Source: Monosporascus cannonballus (lineage: Eukaryota; Ascomycota; Sordariomycetes; Xylariales). From it: DNA of 64,000 bases. Position 1 is the stretch's first letter; every line of letters starts with the position of its first letter. The stretch is taken from positions 124,001 to 188,000 of the forward strand of contig QJNS01000027.1 of assembly GCA_004154925.1 (NCBI GenBank). The letters are read 5' to 3'. Shown here in pieces: positions 22,901 to 35,229 of the stretch. The notes beneath the pieces are model-generated. The model saw nothing but the letters and a program-made list of their open reading frames with translations. It was not told where the DNA came from and did not search any database. The position numbers and the translations under genes are program-made.

Positions 22901-25399
22901 TATTTATATGTGTTTGGAAACGCAATAAAAATCTTGAAATGGTTTTTATAAAATATTTAAATGTATTTGAAAATATTCCTCATATGCTTAAAATAAAACA
23001 TACTACTCACACTTAAAAATATAAATAAGGTTTAGATTTTGGTAATTTCTATTAAGACTTTATATAGTATTATATTAAAATTAATAAACTTTTAATTAGG
23101 AGAGTTAGAAATAATTTAGAAATTAAAATATAATTATTTATAAGTTGATGTTAAATACGTACGATTTAATATTATTTTAGTAGGTTGGGTATGGGTTTTT
23201 CGGGTTATACATTAATTGTAGGCAATAAACAATAAAAGCGTAAAGGTATAATATATTTATTTCTTGTTCTTATAAATTAAATGAAAAGTAATTGCAGTAT
23301 ATTATTTTAAATACAGAAGTTATAATATTATTTACGGTTTTCTCTAAATTTAAACATTTCTAATATACTATATATTAAGTCAAAATATATACATAATATT
23401 AATCCATTATTCGTGTTAATTTAATTAAAGCATGTATAAATGCATAATAGCAATATGTAAAAAAAGACTTTAGATTTTATTATTATTAATTCCAAAAGGT
23501 GTGAGATTTGCAGAACAAATATCTTAAATAAACGATTAAATATCGTAAAGATAATAATTAAATTTAATCATATTATTTTTCTAATCATTTTAGAAAATAC
23601 TTACGTTTATAGTATTTTACAATTATACGATTTATAATATATAATATATATTCATAAATTTCAACATATAACAATACGTTATTAAGAAACAAAATTGTGT
23701 TTAAGCTAGAAATTTTTAAGATTATTAAATATGTTTAATACTCAATGTATATAAATAATAAGAATATAAATATCTGGTACGTTTTAAGATTTTAAAATAA
23801 TTGATTACCTTCCTGGAAATTAAAATTATCAATGTAAAAAATATAACCTTAATATAAGTTCCCGGAAAGATTAGAATTATTATTAATTTTTTTAATATTA
23901 TAAAACTCATCATTATAAATTTTAGTATTAAATTCTGTACGGAAATTTTAACGACAAAAATGAATTACGATACTTTTTATGTTATGGTCTAAAGATGTAC
24001 GTAACTGTTTACATTTTATTATAGAAAGAATACTACAATCAAATAAATAATATATATATTTTATAAAATATATTTTATTATATTCGAGTTATTACACAGA
24101 ACGATTTCCAATTAATGATTTTTTTATTTTAATATATTAACAAAGCTTTATAATGTAAATTATTTTAAATTACTAATTACATAATATAGTTGATTTTAAA
24201 AAGATTAATAAATAAAAGGATTAAAATAAGTATTAAATATTTGTATAAAAGATTATATTTAATATTTATAAATATATATACCACACATCTTTTAACATTA
24301 AAATAATATTTATATCGAAACAACATGTATATTTATATTAATAATTAAAAACAAAGTTCGAATTGACATATCATTAAAGAAATAAGAATAATAATAAACA
24401 ATAATTCAAGACACAAAATTTTGAAAGGCAAAATAATTTACCTTATTATCAAAAATATTTAAATAAAAAGATTCATAAACACTCGTTTTTAAATATATTG
24501 GTTTGTATAAAATCGTCAGGAAATGTTTAATGAAATAATTTTTTAGTAACACTTTACTTAAAAATTCAATTGCATTTAATTTACGATAATTTTGGATTTA
24601 GGCTGAAAGCAAATATTATGAAAATATATATAAGATTAAATAATATAGAAACAAAACGATTATGTATGAAATATAAAGAATCTTTGTTTTACGAAACAAA
24701 AAACGGTTTTATTTCGTATTTAATTAAATAAAAAATATTTCACTTTCGAAAATATCTAGAATTGCGCAAAGTTTTATAAATAATGATAGAAATTAATATC
24801 CCGTTTTAGAAACCGTCTTTTCAAGCCGATATTTGCGTATTAAAAGAATTTTAAGTAATAACGTCTATATCTTTAAAAGCTTAAATTTCTAGAATTTTAT
24901 TTATTTTGTGATAATTAAAGCTATTAAATTTGTTTACAATTTTTAAAAAAAATATAATTAATAGATTTGGCTTTCGTTATTGAATAGTATTACTATTGAT
25001 AACGAACACAAGAGAGCCAGATAAAGGAAATCAAATAAACCTTTTCGATAGGTAGGTTTTGAAATATTAAACTTTAATAACATAATAATTAATTGAAGTA
25101 ATAGGAATATTTATTTTATTATGTAGCCGGCCATAACATATATATTTTTTATCTTTGAAATCTTTTTACCTTAGTGAATAAAAGTTTGTTTGAAAAAATA
25201 CGGCGTAATGTCGAAACTTTTTATTTTAATTAAATGTATTAAAGTATGCCTTTCTTGGATGTTACGATAACAACGTTCGAAAATCAGATTAAATATAATT
25301 AATAAAACGGAGAATTTACTGAACAAGAAATCTTAAAAATAGAACTTTTAAGAAAAGAAATTATGTTACGTTTTAACAATTTAGAGCCATTGAAAGCCG

Positions 25400-25715
25400 T
25401 CGTTATAAAATATTTAAAAGAATTAAATATATTAGATTACGTAACCGCTTATGAAGTTTTTAATGATAAGTCGAGAGGTCGAATGATTAACTTATTAATA
25501 ATGAGTTAATACGTTAAAATTAAGACATATATAGCCGGTATTTTAATAATTTAAATAATAATAATTTATAATAAATTATCTTTGTTCAAAATATTTTTAA
25601 TACTATCAAACGTAACGAGTTATCATATTCATTGCTTAACACTTTACTGTATTTGTGTGAATGTAAATTCGTACCACTTAGGGTTAATAATTAGTTAAAC
25701 TGTCTGCCCGTCATA
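25400..25715 (+). repeat. 3' LTR of A3
   Basis: Ends GGTTAATAATTAGTTAAACT then GCCCGTCATA, matching the A LTR terminus. The left edge is uncertain because of heavy mutation. Confidence 0.7.
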
Positions 25716-27298
25716 CTACGGTGCAGCTGTAGCTTAGTAACTTTTAGTACTACGTTAATCTAATTCGTAGAGGATCTATAAAAAGAACATATTCATCTAA
25801 AATAAGATCTAATATCAAATGTTAATCTTTTGGTTTCGATTTATACGCTCCTTTATAACCTTTTAAGTATATTCTAAGAATTCGCAAATATAGTAATAAT
25901 AGAGTTTTATTAGAGAATAGAAAGAATTATAAATATGTACTATTTTAAAAAAGTCATTTAACGGTATATATAGTTTTTTAACTGTAATTAGTGTGGGAAG
26001 AATATTAAAAAATGAATTAGAATTTCCTTCTTGTATATATTTTTATATAAGAAATCCATTATAATTACGATAGCCTAATTATAGTATATAAAATTCTTTA
26101 ATAAATTTTCTGAAGAGAATTTAATATAGGAAAGATCCGTATAACTTGTGTTTATCTATACGCATTATAATCGCTATATTATAATAATAAAAAAGTTTTG
26201 GATTTAATCTTTTTAACCTTTTTATATATTATAACGTAATAAAGATAGCTCGTATAGGGAAATAGTTATTAAACAAATTGTTCATTTATTAAATATATTA
26301 AAAAAAAAATCCGCAATATAGCAACATAACAGGTAATTAAGTTATCAAAAGTTCTAAAAATATAACAGTTACATATTTCTGAACGTCAATCTTAATTATA
26401 TGGGCCTTAATGTTAAATAAAGAAAATTAAATGGTTGTTAAAAATACAGTAATTTATACTAAGAGGATATATTAAGTATTTAACTTTTCAAATTTAAGTT
26501 TACTATATTATAATTATGAAAGTATTATCAATATAGTTAAATTGAATTTTAGTGTATAATTATAATATAACTATAATAATTTATACGCGCAAAAACATAA
26601 TTAAAAAAACCTTTCTTAAGTTACAATATTTTTTAAAGACTTATAATAAAATAATGAATACGGTACATACCCTATTATATATATTAAAACGTTGCGGCTG
26701 GAAATTTCACTTAATTTTAATTTAACTATATTAATTTTAATTTTTTTTGAAAAGCGGAAAAGGGTTTATAGGTATATTAATTTAATTACGACATATATTT
26801 CAAATACTCTATTTATATAATTTTAAATGTTTGATTAGATACGCAATATTAATAACTGTTTTATAAAATTAAATAAAATAAAAGCGCTTTTTGATAATTT
26901 AAACTTAGTCTTTTTTGTTTCGATACGAGGACACGTTATTTAATTAGTTAATATTAACCTTTTGGAATAATACATGAAACTATATTAAAAATAAAAACGA
27001 GCCAGCAAAGCCCTGCGTTAGCAGAAATAAGTTGCGAATGAATGTAGATATCTAGGTTAAAGGCCGAATATAATTTCTTAGAAGTCAAATATCGTCTTTA
27101 CTCACTATGCCCATTATGCTGGATATTTTTCCACATATATTTCACAAATCCGCTTATTTATCATTAATGAACAAATATGAAAAATAACAAATAATAAACT
27201 TTATTATTTTTGATTGAAAATCAGTAGAAAGGATTAAAGGATTAAAGAACAATTATTAACAATAATATAATAATATAAATAAAGAAAAAAAAAGAAAA
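25716..27298. other. AT-rich flank, no gene
   Basis: The first about 60 bases after A3 are moderately GC-normal and may be the displaced flank of gene 2. The rest is AT-rich and stop-dense without a recognisable domain. Confidence 0.5.
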
Positions 27299-27777
27299 TA
27301 TTAAAGCTGCACTATACTATTACGCTACCAGGGCAAAAGATCGGCGGAATAATTACAATTATGGCAATCATCCTGGTATTTACAGCTACATATATACTGG
27401 AGCTCTTACGAGTGACCAGGCTGTAATACGTTACTCCCCGTCCTAGCGCTTGGCCTCCAAGCCTAAAGATATCCACTCGACGATAAAGAACACCTAAACC
27501 TCATCGGCGGGGTCTGTAATAGCTGCCTAACCTCGAAGGCCTACCCCGTATTTGCTCCATTATGCGTTTCGAAAGAAAACCTTATAAATAATATTTAGCA
27601 TTCGAACTTAATCCTGGTAATATTATTTACCGTTTTGGGATCATAATATTATGGCTATATTATATTATTATGTTACTAAGGCAAAAAATCGATAAAATAC
27701 TCGCAATTATAATAATTATCCTAATATTTATAGTTATATATATATTATAATTTTTACGAGTAATTCTGCCGTAATTA
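27299..27777 (-). mobile_element. Miniature LTR element E, copy 2 (TRIM/SMART-like)
   Basis: Two terminal repeats of about 130 bp (27299-27432 and about 27648-27777) flank an internal region of about 215 bp. Both repeats match the reverse complement of the terminal repeat of copy 1 at 30770. The internal part also matches copy 1 (shared CAAATaCGGGGT and GCCAAGCG segments on the minus strand). The right half is strongly RIP-mutated while the left half and internal part are not. It has no coding capacity. Confidence 0.75.
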
Positions 27778-28294
27778 GAAATAATACATTAAAATTGTAT
27801 TATAAATTTAATAATATTATATTTAATTATATTATAGATGTTAAAATACACAAAAAATGAAAACAAATAACAATTTTAAAAATACTTATTTGTATGATTC
27901 CTTAATATATTTAATACATATATTTATATAATATTTTACATTTAAATGTTTTTATAAACGTAGGAACGTTAAAATCTAATAATTTTTATATAAACATAAT
28001 AATATATAGGTTATATATATTATTCTTATAATTGACGGCTGTTTTTAATATATTTAACCATATATTTATAAAACATTTTATATTTTAGTTTATATAATAA
28101 TAAACGTTAGAATAATATATAAAATTTATATTTTTCGAATTTTAATATTATTACAATGTAAAGGTCTTCGCTGCCCCGCGCAAGATCGGGCTTCAAAAGA
28201 TCAGGTTTCGACCTAAATTAAAAAGTTACGTAACTGGCTTAAAGACTTTAAAAGATCCAACATTTTAAGGCTTTACAGTCATTAAAACAACTTC

Positions 28295-28427
28295 AGTTAT
28301 GATTGCACCAAATCGTTACACCACCAGGGTAAAAGATTGGTGGAATGATTACAATTGTAGCAATCATCTTGGTGCTTACAGCTGTATATATACTCTGGAG
28401 CTTGTTCGGTCACCTTAAACCGTAACA
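28295..28427 (-). repeat. Solo terminal repeat of element E
   Basis: The minus strand starts TGTTACGGTTT, contains GAACAAGCTCCAGAGTATAT and CCCTGGTGGTGTAACG, and is 133 bp long like the repeats of copy 1. No clear target duplication is seen. Confidence 0.75.
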
Positions 28428-28899
28428 TTTAAAGGTGTTAATAAACTTAAAAGCTTAAGCCATTAAAACGTTTTAAGCAAAAGTTTAAATATATAGGTTC
28501 GTTATTTTATAGTTTAACTAACATCGGTTTATAATATAACTTCGTTTATTAAAACATCTTTATTATTATAAAACCTGATTAATCTATTTTACTACTTAAA
28601 ATTTTACTACATTTTTGTTAATATAAAGTTATTAATTTAGGGCTTAATAATAAGTCAAATGCTTCAGCTGTTATACGTTATAAACCTTTCTTTAGTAATA
28701 ACGTTCATTTTTGAATAATATTACCGATATTATATATATTAGTAAAAACATCGAAACTAAGTTTATTTACGATTTTTTTACAGCAAAAATAAGATTTAAA
28801 GATAAGTAAAAGCACTTTTTTCTTTATATAGAAAAAGACGTTTCGACGTCTAAATTATCTAATTAGCAAGGTGGTCCGTTTAGAAAAGAAAAGAAATAT

Positions 28900-30764
28900 T
28901 TTCGCTTTAAAGCTTTACAATATTAAAACACAATTTAATCGACTAAAGGCTAAGACTCTAAAAAAAACATCTCCTAGAGGTTTAACACGTTAAAATGGTT
29001 AACAATAAAAACTCAGAAAAATTTTAAATCCTTTAAGCTGAAATTCATTAACGAAAACTAGACCAAATTACATTTGATTCTATGTCAGTATTGTACGTAC
29101 TTTAGATACTTTCTTATTCGACTCGTTATGTTCGCGGCGAGAATCGAATTCGCGGTCGAGCGATTTATTAAAAAATACAGGCATTTAATTCGAAGTTACT
29201 TTAAGGAAGTATATTACTATATTGCTTCAAGAAGAATTCTAATATGGTAGAAATTTATAATAAATACGTAAAATTTAAGCAGGCTTTCATTAAGCCTTTC
29301 GAAATGATAAACTAAAAAGCAAAAGTCGAAGAATAGATTGAGCAGGTAAAATAAAGGATATTATGTCTAATTACGGGAATTCTTTGATATAACTAGTTTA
29401 AAAAGTTAATTAGAAAATAAGAAGTATTAATAGATAAGTTTTTCGAGCGTCTTAAAAATGAAATTTAAAGGAATTTCTTTAAGATAAACTGATCCGAATA
29501 CGTTACAAATTATATCATTACGATAATTAAGAGTAACGATGGACAGCTAACTTAGCGAACCCGAAACTTTAAAAAATAACAAAATTATAAAGTATGATAT
29601 TCGATTAATACTAACGCGTAACGAAATAATAATACTTTTTATAACATTATATTTAACTTTATAAACTTGTAAATAGCATAGAAAAAAATATTGTTAAACC
29701 AAACACTATAGCTGCAAAAAACTGGGATATAAGATAATCTAAAGTAAAAACCTTACAAATTACAATAAAACAATTAGATATCAGTAGCTGCGAACAAGTC
29801 TAAAAAGAATAACAAAAATAAACGCATTTGTATTATAATGTAAACTAAATCTAGAAATAATCTACGGCGCTAAAATGTCAAATAAAATGCGAAAATATAA
29901 AAAACGCACTTAAAAGTATTCAAAAATAATATATAAACTTACAAAGATAAATGTTGAAATATTAAAAATAAGTAAAAGCTGTTCTTCTAAATATATTAGA
30001 TTGATATAGGAGAATATATACGCTTTATTACCGACTCGATAAACATCCGACATGCGACGAATAAAATAAATCCATATATTAACGTATAATTCGCCTCAAT
30101 AAAATGGTTTTAACTTCTTATATTAAGCTAGCAATAATAAAAAAAGGAATAATAATATCGCTCTTTCAAGAATTTTAACCTGCAAAAAAGCTTAGTCTGA
30201 AGATCCTAGACTAAATCTAGCTGAAGAAAAAGTAACACGCGTGAAAAACGTTTATTACTACCACATATAATATAATTATTAAATCGAAAAAGTATTGATC
30301 TAGCGTATAATAAAATATATTTTTAACGAATTATTACGGATTCCTATTTTCGGTTAATTTTGACTATAAATGTTAACGACACAAAAATTATTAACCGGGA
30401 AATAAAATAATTTAAAAGAATAATATAGAAATATTATATATATAATAAATTAAAAAAAATGTAATACAACAGAAAGGAATATTTAATTAAAGATCGTCTT
30501 AAACCTTTTAAAATATTACGTTAAAGAACTTTAAATATATCAGAAATAATAAAAAAAAGAATTATTAAATAAAATATAATCCGAATAGTAATAAGATTTT
30601 ACATAATAAATATAATAAAAACAATAATAATATAATAAAATGAAATAATATTTCCAGTAATATTTAAAAAAAATAAAGATTATTTTTTCAAAAGATGTAA
30701 AATAGCGAAATTTAATACATTTAAAAAAGTTTATGAAAAAGATTTAAGTATGGCGATGTAAAAC
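28900..30764 (+). pseudogene. Layer G Ty3/gypsy gag region, degraded
   Basis: At about 29240-29520 the + strand reads as a retrotransposon gag: a KFKQAFIKPFEMIN segment, then LIDKFFERLKNEI and a SEYVTNYII segment, close to the usual Ty3 gag pattern F---F----A---L--L-Q-G-V--Y---F followed by L---F--GL---I. TAA/TAG stops sit at Gln positions. Downstream to 30764 is AT-rich with no domain I can name. It is interrupted at 30770 by element E. Confidence 0.6.
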
Positions 30765-30769
30765 GTTAA

Positions 30770-30902
30770 TGCTACGGTTTGGAGATACCGAACAAGCTCT
30801 AAAGTATGTATACAGATTTAAGCACTGTGATAATTGTCACAATTGCGATCATTGCATCGATCTTTTGCCCTGGTGGTGTAGCGGTATGGTACAGCCGTAA
30901 CA
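30770..30902 (+). repeat. 5' terminal repeat of element E copy 1
   Basis: Runs from TGCTACGGTTTGG to CAGCCGTAACA. It contains TGGTGTAGCGG (about 30884-30894), which fits a pol III A-box pattern. Confidence 0.8.
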
Positions 30903-30935
30903 TAATGATCGCATGACGGCGGTGACACCTTAGTA

Positions 30936-30952
30936 CTGGGTTCGATCCCCAG
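30936..30952 (+). other. tRNA T-arm-like / B-box-like segment in element E
   Basis: CTGGG-TTCGATC-CCCAG forms a perfect 5-bp stem with a 7-base loop, and GGTTCGATCC fits the pol III B-box. A matching acceptor or D arm is not present at normal spacing, so this is not called a tRNA gene. The mutated counterpart in copy 2 keeps part of the segment. Confidence 0.5.
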
Positions 30953-31091
30953 ATTAGCCGTTGTTCACAAGGTCTTCTCGGACGCATGCAGGGCAAATGC
31001 GGGGTTGACCTTAGGGGTCAGACAGCTGTACCGCAGGTCGCGGTAGAAATCCTACTAAGCTTAGAGACCAAGCGAATGGAAGGTGGAGCAG

Positions 31092-31224
31092 TGTATTACG
31101 GTTTGGGGGTACCGAATACGCTCCAGAAAATATACAGCTATAAGTACCAAAATGATTGCCACAATTACGACCGTTTCACTGTTGTTTTGATCTGGTGGTA
31201 TAGCAGTATAATGCAACCGTAACA
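31092..31224 (+). repeat. 3' terminal repeat of element E copy 1
   Basis: Matches 30770-30902 (TACGGTTTGG-G-TACCGAA at the start, GCAACCGTAACA at the end) with scattered differences, many of them transitions. Confidence 0.8.
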
Positions 31225-31928
31225 GTTAATAACCTTATTATATTGGACATATGAATTAAAACGTATTAATATATTATATAAATATATTACAAAGGTTTTC
31301 AAAGAAACTACACTATGCCGAAAATATTTAATAAATATAGATTATTATAAAAATATAAGTTGAAATTCCTATTATTATTAATGCTAAAAATCGTTTTCGA
31401 TAATAATAAAGTTATATGTAAAGTTAATTATTTTAAATATATATTTCAAATAATAATAAGTGTTTGGTTTTATTATTATATTATTTTATTATTACGATAT
31501 AACTGTTGAAAAATTATATAAATAATATTATCAGGCCTATGTTAACGGAAGCATTAATTAAATAAAGCTTTTGAATACGTCTTGAATAGAAAATAATAGA
31601 AATATTAATACTTGACCGAAAATAACAAATGCTGGCATAAAAATACGACAAATATCTTACCCAACTAGAGAAATACGAAAAACAACAGAAATAAGTATTA
31701 AAAACGAATATAACACATTATTATTATTAAAGCAAAATTTAAATAATTAAATTACGATTTAAAGAATAGCTTCCAAAGTTAAACGATATAATTAAAACCT
31801 AATTATAATATTATAAGGAAATGCTTCTTAAAACAGGCTGAAAGAAAAGTACTAAAATATAAGCAATAGAATTTCGAAATAATGTAACAAAAAGGTACCG
31901 TATTTAAGTTTTATCTAATGTACACCTA

Positions 31929-32347
31929 TGTAACGAACCTGTTATACATCCACCTGGAGGTATGAGCAGTATCCGAAATGGGGTCTTGATTTGCAGGTAA
32001 CAATAGGGCGAGGAATAATTTAGTGGTTTGTTCGTTAAAGAGATTTAAAGATTTTTCCCTCAATTAAAGAACGGTGCAATTGTTTTTGACTAAAAGCTTA
32101 GATTGATAGCTAAAGAGCGAAATTAAGTAGGTGTTATTTATATAAAAAATTGATTTATTATATATCTTAATTTCTTAAAGTGAGTATGTCGTAGATTTAT
32201 ATGATTTAAGTGATTTAATTAATCCATCAGATTATTTAGATTATTTTGCTTAGGCTAAGAATTTCCTTTCGGAATTTAGCCGTAATGGTTTTACGTTAGG
32301 CCTTAAAGGTTAGCCTTTTTAAAATAAGAACTTTTGTTTTTATAATA
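31929..32347 (-). repeat. 3' LTR of B1
   Basis: Runs from TGTAACGAACCTG to TATAATA (consensus CTGTAACA) on the + strand. It aligns with 38695-39113 at the same length. Confidence 0.9.
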
Positions 32348-32489
32348 TTATTTCCCTTTTTTAAGGATTTTTGTCCTAAAAATAAGAACCGTAAGTGGTT
32401 ATTTTTGTTTTGTTAGAGAAAGTTTTTGAAGGTATCTTAATTAACTTTATTATAATAAGCTGTATTTAAAAAAAGAAAAGAAGATTTTG

Positions 32490-33060
32490 TTTAAATTAAT
32501 GCGGAATGTGTAATAATCGCGCGAATTTTATCGAGAAATTTAGTTTTAAAGTTATCGTTTGTTCGAATTATGTTTATTTGGGGGAATTTGATTGTTATTT
32601 TGTGGCGGATATTCCCAGTTATAATTGTTATACCCGTTGTTAACGTTCGGCTTGCGACGTATTGGATATGAATTTCCTGGTAAAGATTAGGGAAGAATGC
32701 GAATGTTTGCAAAAGAAATAGTGCGAAATAAAGGATAAACTGATGGAACTTCTGGGTCGATTAAAACGTTTACGTTTTTAGCAAGATATTTTGCAGAAAA
32801 AGGTTTTTGTTATTTTGAAAGAAAGTTATGAAATGGATTAATTAGAAAAATAAGAAAGATTAAAGGAAAAGTAGCGACGTATGGAAATAAAGCAGGTATA
32901 ATTTGTTTCTGAAATAGACGTTATTACGGAAGTATTTATTTTTTTCGATTAGAACGCCGTAGGGTTAAATTTAAGTGGGGGATTGTTATCGCCCGCGATT
33001 TTGACCGCGTTAAAGACGGTTAATTAGGATTTTGGCGGTAAAACGTCTTAATTAGGTTTA
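32490..33060 (+). pseudogene. Antisense accessory ORF of family B copy B1 (Cys-rich plus coiled-coil)
   Basis: Opposite to gag-pol, just inside the 3' LTR, a + strand frame stays protein-like across RIP-type TAG/TAA at Gln positions. The N-terminal part has many cysteines (CGMCNNRANF, then VCSNYVYLGEFDC and later SACDVLD). A charged helical part follows (KIREECECLQKK, KDKLMELLGRLKRLRF, EIKQV-FVSEIDV), then a C-terminal FIFFD-NAVGLNLSGG and LSPAILTALKTVN with an FGGKTS end. The C-terminal block is conserved at 56160-56285 in B2. A zinc-binding, coiled-coil protein is inferred; its role in the element is unknown. Confidence 0.6.
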
Positions 33061-33989
33061 TTATATTTATTAAATGGTTAAGTAATTCCTAAATATTTTT
33101 TTTATATAAGTACTTTTTTTATTTAATTAGATATTGGATTCCGTTTTTAATTATTTTGGAATCCAGTATTTATTTGATTTTGTATTCGTTAAAGTTTTTT
33201 TTAAATTCTAGGTTTGTTTTTAATAAGGCGTTTTTGGGTGTTGGTTTAAATAAAAAAATGTAGAAAATAAGGTGTATTTTTATGTTTTTGGGTAACGATA
33301 ATCGGTAATTAATTTTGGAAATAATTTTTTTAACTTTGAACGGATTAAGTTTTTTAAAATCGAATTTGTTATTAGGTTTTTTCGTTTTAATCTATAAAAT
33401 ATTTAAGGTTGCGTTTTGTTTTTGGCGTAATAGGTAAATTTTGTTTTTTTTCGTTAAAATTAATTCTTTAATTTTTTTTTGTTATAATATTGGGCCATTT
33501 TTTGCTGGAAAAATTTCAGTTTGTTATGGAAACGAATTTGTATCGTTTTGATTTCTGTTATTAATGTTTTTGCTTTTGGGATAATCGTAATAATTTTTGG
33601 TATTTTGTTAAGTAATTATTTAAATCGTTTTGTTTTTATTTTGTGCCCGTATATAATTGTATAAAAAGATACGTTTATGTTTTCGTTAATAAATATATTA
33701 TAAGCAATTTGTATTAATGGTAAAAGTTTTATTTAATTATTTTGTTAGTAATTAACGTAATTTCGAAAGTATTATTTTAAGGTTTAATTTAGTTTTTCGG
33801 TTTGGCCGTTTGTTTAAGGGTAATAAGTTATAAAAAACTTAAATTTAATATTAATTTGCTTAAAAAAATTAATATTAAATTTTAAAGTAAATAATATATT
33901 TCTGTCGGAAATAATTTTTTCGGATCTTTTATATTTATCGAAGTAATATTTAATAAAGGTGTAAGCTAATTATTTTGTTATTACGTTTT

Positions 33990-34200
33990 TTCTGAAAGAT
34001 AGGAAGTATTTATATTTAGTAAGTTTGTCGATAATCACTTATATTCCGTCGTATTCGACTCCAGTGATTAGATTTTTAAATAAAAAAAGGTTAGTAATAA
34101 AGTTTTAAGTTATGGTATTCCATATTTTGTTAGGAATATTAATAGGTTATAGTAATCCATTGGGCTTATGGCGTATTACTTTGGCTTTATTGCAAATATT
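33990..34200 (-). pseudogene. Integrase fragment of B1
   Basis: The minus strand reads a YNLLIFLTKYGIP segment after an MDYY-like turn, then a VEYDGI / VIIDKLTKY-like segment when read through a frame change. This matches the gypsy integrase pattern GLLQPLPIP--W--I--DFI---P followed by YD-I-VVVDRLTK. Confidence 0.65.
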
Positions 34201-35229
34201 GCAGTTTTTGATAATTTTTTTAATTATTTGGCGTAATTTTAGGAAATCGTATTTCTTTTATAGCTATCGGGTAGTTTTAAAGATTCCTTAATATTTATGT
34301 AACGGGTTTTCGTAAAATTCTTTTATAAACCGTTTTTGTTAATTTTTTGGAATATAAATTTTGCTATGGTATAATAACTTGTTTTTTAATTATTCTTTTA
34401 ATTGCTAAATTGTTTTTTGTTCTTTTTCGTTATAGGAATTCTGGAACCGCGTTAGGAGTTTGGGAGATAGTTTTTTTAAGATTTCGTATAATTATATTAT
34501 GTTATTTTGGTTATATAATAATATTTATATGCTTTTTTGGGAATTTTAAAGTTGTAATCGCCTTTACGATTAAGAATATTTATTTAAATGTTTTTTTTAA
34601 TATAATATATTTTGAAATTAAATTTTAACAGAAAAATTATTGAAATTTTATATTATTTATTTAATTTTTGTACCTTTATAAATCGGGTAAAGTTTTTGTA
34701 ATTAAAGTAAATATCGAAAGGTTTTTATTTTTTAAAAGCGTTGACGATCGCCAACAATTCTTTATCGTAAATTAAGTATTTGAATTTTATATTTCGGAAT
34801 GCTTTTAAGTAATATGTTATTAGGTGTTATTTGCCGTTATTTTTTAGTTATTTTAGGACGGTACTTAATACGTAATTTAAAGTATCCGTTTTTAAGCGTT
34901 TTTTTTGTCGGCGTTAGGTAATCTTATTATAGGTCCGTTAATAATCGTATTTTTTAAGGTTTAGAATGTTTTTTTTGCTTTTTTTCGAGAATTTGAACTT
35001 TTTTCCTATATATTTCTTAATAGTAAATTTCGTTAATAATTTAATTATATTTCCGTATCCCTTAATTAAATTACGTACGTAATTTGTAAATTTTAAAATT
35101 TACCGGATATTTATAACGGTTGCCTTATTAGGAATAAGTTAATCCTTAATTGCTTTTATCTTAAAGTATTAAATTTAAATTTGGCTGGAAGTAAAAGTAT
35201 ATCCCAAAAAATTTAGTTTCTGTATATGC

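Larger units (their letters stand above)
19630..25715 (+). mobile_element. Family A Ty3/gypsy chromovirus copy A3, complete but RIP-degraded
   Basis: Bounded by CTGCG (19625-19629) and CTACG (25716-25720), a target duplication differing by one RIP-type G to A change. The 5' LTR is 19630 to about 19985 and the 3' LTR about 25400-25715. Between them the + strand holds degraded gag, pol with RNase H-like sequence about 23150-23420 and an integrase region about 23950-24260, then a chromodomain remnant about 24665-24775. It has no large nested insertion. No frame is open. Confidence 0.82.
30770..31224 (+). mobile_element. Miniature LTR element E, copy 1, TSD GTTAA
   Basis: 455 bp in all: two 133-bp terminal repeats (30770-30902 and 31092-31224) around an internal region of 189 bp, flanked by GTTAA at 30765-30769 and 31225-31229. 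A purine-rich tract (GAATGGAAGGTGGAGCAG) precedes the right repeat. There is no coding capacity; frames across it are shadows. The size fits TRIM/SMART-type non-autonomous retrotransposons. Confidence 0.85.

Noticed and set aside
30880..30960. Possible tRNA gene
   Set aside because: Only the T-arm is convincing; acceptor and anticodon arms do not pair at normal spacing.
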